In this document: positions 19,917 to 33,346 of the stretch, in pieces | Layout: each line of letters starts with the position of its first letter | How positions within the stretch are numbered: the stretch's first letter is position 1 | Source: Trichoplax adhaerens | Lineage: Eukaryota; Placozoa; Uniplacotomia; Trichoplacea; Trichoplacidae | Length of the DNA: 64,000 nucleotides | Direction of reading: 5' to 3' | Assembly: GCF_000150275.1 (NCBI RefSeq) | Contig: NW_002060949.1 | Span: 5,083,193-5,147,192 of the forward strand | The notes under the pieces: model-generated | The model's database searches: none | What the model was told of the DNA's origin: nothing | Seen by the model: only the letters and a program-made list of their open reading frames with translations | Translations under genes and position numbers: made by a program

Positions 19917-22226
19917 TTGCGCGAGCTATTTCATATTGTTTATACACACGTTAAATCAACTGAATGTATCTATTACGATACATTTGATGCCAAAACATTC
20001 AGCGAATTTATAAGAAATGCTATGATTACTGCAACTACAGACGAACATACTATAATACTTGAATGACGCACGCTTCATTAACCAATACTAATACAATTTT
20101 GATATGAAGAATAGTGATAAATTAGTTCCATTCTTAATCATCTACGAATCAGCCGAATATTATTATACATTTCTGTATCATATTATTAATACCTCTGTAA
20201 TGGTTGCAATGATTATATATTAACAACCTAAAAATATTTAAATTACCACAACTTTTCGGATGCTCTTGTATTTGTTGAAAATTATATGAATGAAAATTTA
20301 AATTGTTTTTATTTACAATTAACATTATGGCCATGTACAGTTACATACTGTGATTGTAATATTATTTTTTGTGTATCCCGTGTTTGGACATAGAAACCAC
20401 GATTTGAAACTACTATACAATATATCACGTTTTTGTTAAGGCTAAGTGTGATAGTGTACAGTAATTTACTTGAGCTGGGTTACACAATTCCAAGTTGAAT
20501 GATTTGATATGTAACAATAAGTTTACGTTATGTTTATGCACGGCTGATTTAATGATTGGTTATATCAATATTAGGATATACTGTACTAGTATGCAGGAAT
20601 GACTCAGCCTACAGAATAATCTTTTATACCTTTTTATTCGTACTATTGTCTATGTAATCTTTCAAGTATTACATTAAATACATAAGTATTGAGATCGAGA
20701 TTTGCAATGGAGAAAATTATATATTTTAATTTCTATATATCCTTAAATTCATGATCTACGCAGTATAAAAATTGTCACGCAATTTTTTAATCTACTGCAT
20801 CAAGAAAATTAGTGAAGTGTCGGTACGATTCGGCGGAAATGACGAATTTAAAATGTCATTTCGAACATCAATAAATGCTGTTTGTTATCTTATTTTTAAA
20901 TTGTTTTTGTGAATAGTACTTCTAGTAGGCAATACCTGTTTCCTTAAACCAATTAGTAATCTAAAATTAGTCATGATTAAAATATTTTAATCTCAGGCAA
21001 TATGCAATAGTTCAAAACTTTAGGATTCATCACAAATAGATATACACGTTGTACAGGTTATACATGAAAATATTATTGTACATCATCAAATATTATGTTA
21101 GAGTATTTTAGACGCATTATCGCTTAAATATACGGGTATAATACGGTTAAATGTGTAACTTATAAAGGGTAGTTATACTGTATTCTCGTACAATTTACTC
21201 CACATATGATATTATAATTGCTATATACAATTACAGTGGCCATCTTTCTAATTAATCCCAAATTATTACCGGTCAATCAATCTAAATCTTCATTTTATAC
21301 CTATCATATATATTGACTTATTTTGATAAGTTAAATATTCCTTTCATATAAAGACTGCCTTAATCATGCTTTATAGTACAGTATTTTTATAGCATACCTG
21401 CGGTGTCGTACTATCTTTCGTAGAATGGATACTAACTATTGCAATGAAAAATCAATCACAGCATGTACGCCTATAAATCTACCTTCATGAAGTAATCAAT
21501 ATTACAGTAGTATAGCTATCTGCCGTAGTAAGCTTCAAAATCAGCTTAAAATAGTTTAATTTCGACAACCATCTAAGGAATGGATGTTACTAATTATTTT
21601 AATAACATGAAATTGATCAAACCATTCAATCGATCGTTCAAAATATCCCCTTTAGATCGTTAATATAAACATAACCTACAAGCACCGTCGTTCAACTCAC
21701 TATAATTGTAATCTAAAATTAACGGATAATTAATTCACCTTTTGCTATCCTGTAATTAAGGCATAAATTATTCTAAAAGAGAATTAACCTAATGATATAA
21801 ATTGATATCTATATTAGATATAAATAAGAGCTATTGTAGGTGAGGGCGAAAGGAGGAATTTAATAATTATATGTACAGTAATATATAATAGAACTACAAA
21901 AATTAAGTTTTATCATTTTTGTAGATAAAGCAACAAAAGCTGTAGAAATTTTAAGTCTGTCTAGAGTATCACGAAAATAATCTCGAATTATATGTTATAA
22001 TCTATCTGATATAAAATTTTTCTCTGCAAATTTACATAGATAATAAACTATAAATTTGAGATTCGGTAGCAAAACATGTACATAGATATAGACATAATTA
22101 TTATATGCTGCCTCCAGGATCTACTAATTTATAGAAAAAGTTATAAATTTTGTAAATGTGTTTTTGGTAAAAATGATTAATATTTTTCAAAATATTATTG
22201 ATACGGATATTCCCTTCCTCAGGAAT
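19917..22226. other. Convergent spacer between slingshot and CNG channel 3' ends
   Basis: About 2.3 kb holding the 3' untranslated regions of two converging genes. It is very AT-rich, with scattered TACAGTA words (for example about 20456, 21378, 21873). No coding exon or structured RNA was recognised. Confidence 0.55.
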
Positions 22227-25200
22227 TTAATTCTCAATATTTTTATTAGTTGTATCTCCTTGAAATTTATGAATTTCAAGGGTTAAATTATTAATTGTTT
22301 TATTCTTTTCTTCTATATCATCTTGTAACTGCCTAACTAATCCCTTAAGCTGCTGAACTTCAACGGATGTTAATGATGATTTCTCATCTTCGGTTCTTGG
22401 CACATAGAATGAACTAATTGTAGGTAATTTATATAGACTATTAATTCCACGAGCATTAGTTGCATGATTACTTGCAACTTCGGCCTAAAGTATGGGTAAG
22501 TTAGAAAGAATATTAGTAGGTAATAGAGTACCGGTAGTTTCTCTTAAATTAATAGGTGTGGTATCAACTTTAATACTACTATGAAGTACATCATACACAT
22601 TTTATTATACATTTAGCTTTGTATTTAAACATGGAAAAAGCATTCCAAATTCATCCCTACCTGTAAATCATGAATCATATTTTCAATACTCTTAGCTGAT
22701 TTGGCCAATCGTGTTGTAATATTTTCAACTGTACCAGTGTTGTCTGATGCGTAAGGTAATAAATTAGCATAGGTGGTAGAGGTCACAGGACCGGTAAAAT
22801 TCGAAGTATACTTTGAATTATTTTGAGTCTCATTTCTTTCAATATCTTCGCGCATAGGAAGAGATATATCATTATCAACATTAATATTATTGCTGCTGTT
22901 TGAAAACCTCTTTCTACTAGTTGCAGATTGTAATCGTCTTCGAATTTTAGATGTAGAAGGACCTGACCTACCACCTGATATAGTATGGCTGAAATAAAAA
23001 AAGAGAAAATAATTTACAAATATAAATCGTTTCATAACATTTTATGTTAATTTTCATATGGGCGTAAATTTCGTAGTTGTCGAGGTAAAATATATACGGA
23101 AATGTACCTCAAGTGTAGGGTATCAAATATTTATTTAATTTAGCCATTGAAGTACCTTCTTTTAATTTGTATTTCTCCCTGATCTTCATTTTCATTGATT
23201 GGTTTAATCTTATTTCTAGTAATTGATAAATTTAATATTTTCCTTAAGCCAACTCGATTTCTCGCTGTATTTGTATCTGTTTCACAATTTTCTTTCGTAT
23301 CCTGTGTTTCTGAATTTACTCTTTTCATTCCAGCTAAACGAGCTTTAGCGTATTGAGTTAAGTAGACCTACAACATGATTCAATTTCAGGTCAATTACTA
23401 TATCTAGAATTTTGGAATACCCATAATTGTATTTGTATTAATTATCGATTCTGAATTATTATGTATCACTTTGTATGTTATTTACTTATATAAATATAAA
23501 AAAAGATTTAAATAAGCAAATTACACGAAATAAAGTACTTGGCATAGAATACTTGAATAATACTTTTTAAAGTGCTATCAGGCAGGCATTAACAAAATAC
23601 TGTAATGATACCTTAGCTTTTGGATAATCTTCCATAGCTTCCAGTACATCATCCTTTAATAATACAAATAATTCTGAGAAGCCAATCGATCGAACATTAG
23701 CAGTTCGCCTATCAAGGAAACCATAGACAGTTAATAGATGGAAGGTAAAAATTATTAGATTCATTGTGATAGCTTTTAGCTTGCTAATGATTCCAGGACC
23801 AGGTACTGAAGGTAGTTTTGTTTACAATTTAGCTCTATATAACTGTGATTGATGGCTGTAGCTTTGTACAAATTACAAATATATTCGCTGGTAATAGTAA
23901 AATTTTCATTAATTAACTGATTGGAGGTGTTAAGCTTTAAGGTACAGAGATAGTATGATAATAGCAGCACTCCCTCTTGTATGATATAAAGATTATTAAC
24001 TTTACTCTGCCATCTGCTGGCAGTAAAAATTTCCTTTAAGAATGAAAACAAATGCCAACCGTGTGAAGGCTGAGAAATATAATAGAATTATTATACTTTA
24101 ATACTTTAGTTTGTCTAAAATTTAGATTTATTATGACACACTTGTCGTTATACATAGCTGATTGCAAAGTTTATTATCGTATTTTCATAAGTAGTTATTA
24201 CTGATATACAACTCTACAAGCCAGGATGGAAGGACTAGGAAAGGTTACCTGTTTGCTGCTTCTGATAGACTTAAAACTCCAATTTCACCGAAAAAATCAC
24301 CTTCTTTCAATGTAGCTATAACTGCTCCACTTTCGCTGTAGTTTATTTGATAATAAAATAGTCGACAAAGGTTATCAACATCTATACATAAGAACTCAAA
24401 ATAAGGTATATCGATATAATATCCAATTTATGATTGATCATGTTTGACAATTCTATCTACATCTAGTTGTTTAGTAGTCTTTTAGTTCATACAAGGTAAA
24501 TTACCTTAACACTTCCAATTTGCCGTTGCTAATAATGTACATCTCACGGGCAATTTCACCAAGTTGGCAAACTAAATCCATAGGTGTATAAATGTGATGT
24601 TTCATTTTAAGAACTAGATCATGAAGGAATTCTCGTTCACAGTTTTGAAATAATGTGACCTAACCAAAAAGGATAATTACATGAATACAAGTACATCCAA
24701 TATTAGCATAGGTATTATTATTTAAAATAGCATATTTTATTCGCGCTGACGATAGGTGCAGTAAATCATACTCTAGTGAATTTGATCATTCGCGTAGAAA
24801 GAACCATATTATACGTTCGTTACGATCAAAATTAATTTCATGTTCTTCAGTGCTAATCAGACAGAGTAAAATGGAACTGAAGATCGCTTTATCACCTTAT
24901 ATTCAATAATGCAACTTTGGAGGAAATTATTTAGGAGTAAGCTGATATTCATATAGTAATACAGATCGCTGTAATACACTTATTTATGTATGCCGATTTT
25001 ATCATGACCACTACTGGAAATAATCATCTCCCATACTAACTATTCATAAATAAACTAACCTTTTTTAGTGTCTCTAAATGAACATGAAGAGCTAATTCGG
25101 TTTTTAATTTGGTTGGTAGCATACTGATTGCTCTAGCTTCTCCAATACCATTTAGTTGGCCTCTGTAGCAAAATATAGATTATTTAAACAGATATCTTTA

Positions 25201-27126
25201 CAGGTAGAAAAAGAATATCAAGCTGGCATAACTTTACCTTTCCCAGGAATAATCGAACCATCGTTGAACACGAGTCTGCAAATTGCTGCTTACGTTTCGT
25301 TTAGACATATATTCTTTTGCATCGTCCTATTTTTATGTTTCCATTTAAATGGATAAAATGTTAATTAAAATAATTTGTTGTGATTAATTAACATGAGGCG
25401 GTCACTGTTTCTCACCAGTAATTGATCAAATTGAGATCTTCTAGCATTTCGCTTAGCAATAACGTTACCCAATAAGCCTAAAAGATATTACATTAATACT
25501 GAGCATTTATTTAAGAACAGAAGACTGTTGCTCGCTCCTTTTACGTTTACTGTACCATTGGAAATTTTCTATACTTTAGCGCAGACTAGTATAAAAACTG
25601 ATTCTTTGTAAGGATAAGGACAATAATATTCTAAGCTCAAATTGAAAGTATTACTATGATCTATGATTTTATTGCCATGTTACTATAAAAGATCATTAAA
25701 TTAATACTACAGATAATTCAATCATACCGACAATAGAAGCAAAAATAAATAATCCACAGAAATAACTTAATAGAGTGAAAAGGTACCTAATAATCAAGAA
25801 GAAAGAATGCCAATATTAGATTATAATCTTCTATGGTTAAAAATTTTTTGGCTAAGTAAGAGTTGAAAATAAGTCTGAATGTCAATTATTATAATACAAA
25901 ACATGATAATTTAAAAGTATCATAATAATGGATATCCAATTGATTACTACAGTCATGAGTTGCCATTGAAGGAATATACGTGCAGTAGTCAAATCTACTT
26001 ACTCAATTTGTGTAACTGGCGAGGGGATTTCACCAATGGTTGTTAATGTTAACGTTGCCCAATAGACCGATTTTAAATACTTGACGGATAAATTGCCGTT
26101 AATACCAACAGGCTCTGGATAAACCCATCCATCCGAGCCAAAACCGATATAGCCTGATATCATGTAATAAATTGCAGCGAACCATTGGATGAGTATAAAT
26201 AAGGTGTGAATTAAATTTAAAATTCGCCAAAAATTGGGCCGATAAGTCCGTGATTGGATTAAACGGTAGAAATCGTTTGTGCGATAGTATTTTAATAATC
26301 GTCCAATGCGTATAATGGGAAACATTTGCGTAACGTTATAATAGAAAAAATCGAAAGGTAATAAACAAATAACATCCATCACAACCCGTCCAGAGCGGAA
26401 ATAATGTTGACGCAATTTATGGCGATCAGTGACGACGATGCCATGGGATAAGTAGCCAGTTCGTGTTGAGAGGTAGATATCAGCGATATAAATTAGATCA
26501 GTACTATAGTCAAGAAAACCCCACAAGATTGGAGTTTCATTTTGGAACTCTGGAAAAGCAGTTCGAATAATAATTAACCAAAAATTATATAACACTGCCA
26601 AGGATAGCAGAGCTAACCAATAAAGATTAGTTAAACTTTTAGGATTAATGATCCAACGTTCATAACGCATTCGGACATCGCCATAAGTATCATAGAAGTA
26701 ATCTTTTTGATCAGTAATAACGACATCATCGTCATCATCACGGCCTTTACCATGCGATTTGTCGTCACTCAGTGAATTTTCTTCATTGGCAACAGTCACT
26801 AAATCCTCTTCACTGTCAATAGATATACGTCGGTCTTGGCGTGTTGTAAATTTTTCGATGAATGAATCATGGCGACGTTTTTGAACACTTTGATTTTGTG
26901 CTCGTACCTTGGTGAAAGCATTGCTCCAACGATAAAATTGACTTAAAATATGAGAGCTACTAGATCGGTTATTGCGTTGTAATCTTTTCTTTCCACTTCC
27001 TCCTTCTATTGGAGTAGTTTCCTCAACAGTCATGATGTGCTCTTGTTGTTGCTGCAAATGAGGATCATGACCATTTTTAGTCGGATAATCTTGATGGGCT
27101 GATTGAATATCGTAATCTTTGGACAT
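22227..27126 (-). CDS. Cyclic-nucleotide-gated cation channel, CNGA (alpha) type
   Basis: Plasma-membrane channel opened by cytoplasmic cAMP or cGMP, passing Na+ and Ca2+. Eleven exons (complement): 26003-27126, 25728-25786, 25416-25477, 25238-25326, 25060-25162, 24505-24659, 24249-24335, 23612-23708, 23156-23367, 22661-22988, 22227-22484. They total 2,574 bases, 857 residues. The cytoplasmic N-terminus has a QQQQ run and a DDDDD tract (about 130-134). S1 is about 166-190, S4 about 268-285 (few Arg, as in CNG channels), S5 about 300-325. The selectivity filter is [13 protein letters not shown], with Glu about 366 as in CNGA subunits. The C-linker ([10 protein letters not shown]) and cyclic-nucleotide-binding domain (about 480-592: [20 protein letters not shown]) follow. 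A final leucine-zipper-like coiled coil (about 813-848) matches the CLZ that sets alpha-subunit trimerisation. The start at 27126 is the first ATG of the open frame. HCN is ruled out by the TIGE filter in place of GYG. Confidence 0.94.
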
Positions 27127-27455
27127 TTTCAATGACGTTTTGTAGTCATCTAGAGAATAGAAATAACCTCAAATCTGTTGATAAATGATATAGTATTCCC
27201 GCTTGGATGGCTATCGTAAAGATGGGGGGAATATTGTTCTTCGACAGAAGTTAGTTTGGCAAGTGGCGGAAAGGCTAAGTACACGTAGAAAGGAAAAGGA
27301 ATTGATTAAATTCAAGCGGGGCTAGAATAAATTATTCTATTAATCCCATTGCCGGTAGTAGCGGTATCCATCTTATAATTTTAAAATAAGCAATTTTTAC
27401 CTACCCAAATGCTGCTTACCCTAGGAAATATGCCCGTATAGGATAAATTAGCGTA

Positions 27456-27770
27456 TAGAAGATTTCTGTTGTTGTAATCGATCGAGAGAGAGAGAGAGCA
27501 CTTTTTCTTCAGCTATAAATGGATTTGCAAATATAGGAAGAGAAGGGAGAAATAATGAACTCACAGAAGGATTGAAATCGTTACAGTTGTGAAGAAATTA
27601 ATAGCCTCATTTTTACCTGCCTCTTCACCCAAGCTATAAATATGATAATTCAACACCTAGAAGATTTCTATTTTTGTTGTATTAGAGAGAGAGAGAGAAC
27701 ACTTTCTTTAGCTATAAATGAACTGACAAATATATTGGGTGGTATCTTTGAAGAGAAAGGAGAAATAATC
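27456..27770. repeat. Diverged direct repeat, about 202 bp period, with (GA)n
   Basis: Two copies start at about 27456 and 27658. Each runs TAGAAGATTTCT, then a TGTTGT run, a (GA)n tract, CACTTT, CTATAAATG, then CAAATATA and GAGAAATAAT. Similarity may begin about 60 bases earlier. This looks like an old segmental duplication rather than a transposon. Confidence 0.7.
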
Positions 27771-29127
27771 AGTATATAGAAGGACGGGCGACGGTTACAG
27801 TTATGGGAAGGAAAGAATATTTTCCCTTAAACGGAAATAGAATTGATAAAATAGACGAAGTAACGATAGATGAGGAAATTAGAATTCTATTTTTATTGTT
27901 ACCTATGTTGCCATAAAAATCTCTAAAGGCCTATATTAATCTAAAAGTCTCATTTCTGTTTACCTTGATTTTATCAAACTTCAATCACGTATTTCTATGA
28001 TAAATCAGTGAAGGTAATTCAATTTCTTATTTCTTATTCCAACCTAATCAAAAGGAACCAGCTAAATAATTTACTTTTTTATCACCCGTTAAAACAGAAA
28101 TTTCTATACGACAAGATACGTCTAGAATTTTATATAGTAATAGTTCAATCTCAGAGGAAAAAATTTGTCTTAAGATTACTTTACTATACCTTTGAGTAAA
28201 ATAAACATCGATTGGTCAAGTTCCTATAATTATAAACAATAGTTCTTATAAATAATTTCTTATTGAAATCGCTAAATGATAGAAGGATAGTTCCTACCAA
28301 TAAACAAAAATAAGCTCTAGTAATCATTTTGGATAAATAAGCCATTTTATAGTAACATAAGAAAATCAATAACTATAATAGAACTGCGACATTAGAATGA
28401 TTCTAACTATAATATAATTTTCGTCAATCATTTTATTTAATCCATCTCCACCCTTTATTTAATGTTAATTGTTATTAAACGCTTAATTATTTTCATCTAT
28501 GATTTAGTCACTTTCAATCTAGCTTTGGGTTGTGCTTTATTAGCATTGACACCGTAGCCGTACTTTTAACCTATGAAAATAGAAAAATTGTTCACAGTAT
28601 GGCACCGACATTAACTTCGTTATAGACCTCGATTCAGTCACAGTATAGATCAACAGGTTCTTGTATATACCGTATATACTACGTAACAGCCCTACATTAT
28701 TTATGTATTTACTGTCTACAGAATGTGATTTGAAATCTTCTAGAGTGTAAATTAGCAGTCTAGAATGCATGGGCAACATGATAATGGAGTTCTTTATAAT
28801 GTGCTTTTATGGAATATATGGATAAATTATAAATTTGTAGTCTCTCGTGTGTATCTACAGCATTAAAAGGTGGTGATGATTTTCTAAATTGTAAAAATTA
28901 ACGGCCATGGAGATGGAATAATTCTTAAAGTACCGGTACTCGTAGAGCAATACCTTAAGAATTATTAATAGTGAACACTTGAAAGATTAAATCTAGAATT
29001 ATAAAAATAAAGCTTGGTGTATTATTAAATGCCTTGCGACCTAAATTCTATGATGAGTTCATAAGAAACAACAAGATACCGTGAAATTAATATAGTGCCT
29101 AGTAGAGTTAGAATTTATTCTTGGCAT

Positions 29128-29645
29128 TCTACTACTGTACAGGTATCGAACGGTTAGTTAAAGTATATTCTTAATAAGTTCATAAGAAAACAACCAAATA
29201 AAATTGATAAAGGGCTTATTGGAGGTTGAGTCCATTTTTGGCCTTCAACTACTGTATGAGTATTAAATGATTGGTTAAAATATATTTCCCATCCTTGTAC
29301 AGGTAAAAGATTTAATTTCACGTATTAACATAATTACTTAAATCATCTGAAAGGGGGCTGAAAGTCTCTATCACAACATGGATTCTGTTTCTGGCTTATA
29401 ATATAGGCTGGTATAGAATTGCTAGAAAAAAAATAGACTAGGAGATTTCAAGTACTATGCAGGCATTGAACGGTTAGTTAAATACGTTTCCTAACTTAGT
29501 ACAGGTAAAAGATTTATTTATTTCATTTATGAACGTAATTGCTTGGATCATCTGAAATGAAATTGAACGTCTCTATCACAACATGAATTCTGTTTTCTTG
29601 CTAATTATATACGCTAGTATATAATTGCTAGAAAAATAGATTAAT
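29128..29645. repeat. Diverged direct repeats, about 200 bp period, two full and one partial copy
   Basis: Full copies start at about 29248 and 29450. Both contain a TACAGGTAAAAGATTTA word, ATCATCTGAAA, GTCTCTATCACAACATG, and end in ATTGCTAGAAAAA. A partial copy at 29128-29170 keeps only the opening (ACTACTGTACAGGTAT followed by GGTTAGTTAAA). The words TTCATAAGAAA at about 29056 and 29180 are also duplicated nearby. Confidence 0.7.
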
Positions 29646-32600
29646 TAAGAGAGGCGTTTCTTATTAAAATAAGTGTCATCACCATCCTATTCTAACTCTA
29701 TCTCTGTTCACTCCTTTCAAACTTTCTTGTTCTTATTTATAAAAGTACATATACATTTCTAAATTCTCAATACTGGAGCTAATGTAGACTTCCCTAATAC
29801 AGATTTATTTGCAAGCTTAAATTCTCATGTAGACGTAACTGTATCATCCATCAAAGTTACTATAACTGACAAAAATTACTGAAATATGATTTATATTCGG
29901 TCTTCCAAGTATAATAAAATCGCTTCTAACTAAATTCAATATCAAATGCTATAAATAATAAATGGATTAATTAGCGTAATCACCATATGTTTATCACGTC
30001 TACAAAAAAAATCGGAAAAATTTCTTCGATGCTCGGCAGCTGACATCTTAGAAAAATTTATCTAACATAATTATGTACAGTACATAGCGGATACGCTAAT
30101 GTGTGTTTACAGTTTGCTATAACTGAAAAAGTACTAAAAATTCACTTTTAGACGATCAAACATACTAGAAAGATATCTTTACGTCTTTATTACCAAAAAC
30201 TATACTACGGTAGTAATATTGTTTATGACTATAAATTAAATTAAGCCCAAATTGTCTATATTTTACCACCTGTTGCTCGATATCTGATCGTAAAAACCAT
30301 CGGATAGTTAAATATGAAAAAGGACATAATAAGTAGGACTGATCTAATTTCAGATTAGACATCAGCAGTCTAGTTATACTAACATTACAAAATTTGTGGA
30401 TCGATTTTAGTAATCATTTTAAGCAACAATTTTACACGTCAATAACCAATATGAGTTTTACGTATATTTATAGATGTTATTAGCGGTATATATAACATTT
30501 AAAGATCACTTACAATTCAGAACAATATTTCTTCCAAACTGTATAACACGCAATACGATGAAAGCTAGTGTATTCTCTCTTTGAATATTTTTTATAATAT
30601 GTACTACTTTGAAGATTATAATGAACCGAAAGCACTGGGTACTTATTCACTAAAAGCTAGCACAACTGAAAGCTCCTGGCAAACATAATCATTCTGATAA
30701 AGTCATAAATTGGAAAATGTTAACTTGATTATTTTCTATATTACCTATTTCTTGGTTATGGTATCATAGCTTTAGCTTGTTTATCCATATAATTAACTGG
30801 GAAGGAAACGATTACTGTGATGATATACGGAAATAGTATGCTACCGATTTTGTATTCCAGGTGAACGTTTAGCTTATTGGCGCTTCAATCTTATCCTTCT
30901 TTACCGTCTTTGTCTTAGTTAATGAGCTTCAAATAGTAAAAGTATTCCTTTAAAGGTTTGATTTAATAGAGTATGAATTAAGACTTTAAAGCATACGACA
31001 ACTTAGAAATTGGATCGAAAACTTGCAAATGATAGATATCAATAATAGACATTCAGAATGTACTTTTAAACTTGATGAATCAAGAAAAGTAATGATGAAC
31101 CTAATTTTGAAAATTTATCCTTTCGTCATTAACTTATACATCAATAGCTTGATTACGGGGAGGAATAAAGTTGATTAATTAAATTAGACTTTGCAAAGAG
31201 CCAATATAGTAGGATTTTGATGCTCCCTGACATTATAACTGCTGACTTTATTAATCACCAATGGGTGATTTAATTGTTATGGCAACGTCAATCAATTTAA
31301 CACGTATAATGTCATTGGGCTTAAGTTAACCAGATGATTGTAAGTAAGAATACCTCAGTCAATACTTTGGGCGGGCTAACTATACTTTGCTTGACCTTAA
31401 GCAAACGAATTCATATTGGCTATAACTATCTAGCTAATCATAAACGGAGAATAACGAAAGATATATGACAACAGAAATCGATCAAATTAAACGATTGACT
31501 TGTAATAGATTGATGAAAACTATTGATCCCACTGGATTTTACTTTGTCAATATTAAGTTGACAGTCTACCATGAGAAGAGAGAAGAGCGTTTGTAATATC
31601 ACTTTAAAGTGGCAAGAATACAATACTTTTGCACTTTATTTAATGCTCAATCAGTACAATAAGGGTTTGATCATATTTTACCGGAGAAAATTAATCAAAT
31701 TTTATCTGTAGTTTGTTGATCAGAGACTTTAATTCAATAGTTTGTATTGTCCTATTATATCTATATGAATAGGAGATAAAATTCTCTGGCTAAAATGGTC
31801 GATTATATGAAATAAGACAACGTGCTATGTCAGCACCATAGCAACTATTTTCGAACAGATACCGTAATTTCTATACTTATTAGAGGCTGTAGGTAATTAT
31901 GTTTAATACAATAACACAACGGAATGAAAGTAAAGGAAGTAATTACTATCAATAATAAAGGAATTGTTACACAATTATCATATTGTCATCTAATGAATAC
32001 GTAATCAATATCACAACGGCAAGTGTATGTTATATGTAATCATTTCGATCTCTTAGTTTCTGACATATTTGTAATTTTTACATCACTATTGTCTGGGTTT
32101 GTGGGCCTATACGTTCTATAGTATAACATCGATAAAATCATATACCGTACCCGACGTAAATTCTGCTAATAAATTAGCAGCAATTGCAAGCACAATAACG
32201 TAAGATACAATGAAGTCATTGTCTTACTGTAATGCTAAGATATCCTTTCAAAAGTACGAAACGTACGCAGACTGTATTTCGTGTACCTTTGGTAGCGTAG
32301 AGCGTGATATGTTAATTAAAACGGCAATAATCGAAGTCAATATTCAGGATAGCTTGAGCTGCCTTTTCAACTGTCAGCATATATTATTACAAGGAACTTG
32401 TTGCTGAAATTATGAATTATTATGTCTACATATTGTAAAGTGCTGTGATTTGAACATTATAGAAGATATCGTAATCTAATTACTTTACTATGGTTGCTGT
32501 ATTAACATAGCAAATTAGCAATTACAGTAAATTTATGGCAAGAATAATCAACTCTGTTGATAAATACTACAATTATAGGATATTGCAATATCAAAATTAG

Positions 32601-33346
32601 TTAGTATTTGAATGATACTACGTCGTGGTCATCCAATACTAATTATAATATAATGTATTTCGTAATCTTTATACGGTAATTATGATATATTAAATATAGA
32701 TAATTATAATAGTATGAGATACAAATTTATACAAGATTAATTTCGAACGAATAATTTAAGAATGGCTTCTATCAAAAATGAGCAACTTGTTATCCTTTCT
32801 CAAATTTGATTCTTATAAGACATCATAAAGAAAGAAACCAATTTTTATTCATCTTTTACGATACGCAGATATTTCAAGTAAGAAATTTACATCCAATATT
32901 AAGTATCTTAGCGGTATCAATTTATTGATAAGAATTATAATTGTGCTCCGATATAAGCAAATAAAGAACAATTAAAATAAATTTATGAAACAGAGCATTA
33001 CTATTTACGTAATAGCTAAGTAATGAAAAATTATCATAAAGTACATGTTGTAAATAACGTGGTACACCTACAAGCTTAATACATTACGTACGTATACTTC
33101 TTCATTAAGTATTCCATTCTAATACCGGTTGATGTGATAAACAACCTTTTGTTATCCACTGTTTATCATATCGTACGCGTAAAAAGCTGACAGACTACGA
33201 TTACAAGAGGCAATATAATATGAAGATATGAGTACACACTTTATTACAATAATAACGCTTTCAAATGATTTACTCAAATCTATGATGATTTTATCTTATC
33301 CAATAGAAATTTTACGTTATTTCCGTTTGTACTAGACAGACAGGAA

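Larger units (their letters stand above)
27127..33346. other. 6.2 kb gene-free region with local duplications
   Basis: Largest gene-free stretch in the window, between the CNG channel start and the 3' end of the methyltransferase-like gene. No exon, RNA gene or transposon was recognised. It holds two sets of diverged direct repeats of about 200 bp period (about 27456-27770 and 29128-29645) and GAGAGA microsatellites. Short open frames (for example 32210-32407) lack any recognisable motif. Confidence 0.55.

Noticed and set aside
32210-32407. Cys-containing 65-residue open frame
   Set aside because: No signal peptide, no cysteine spacing of a known peptide family, and no splice support around it.
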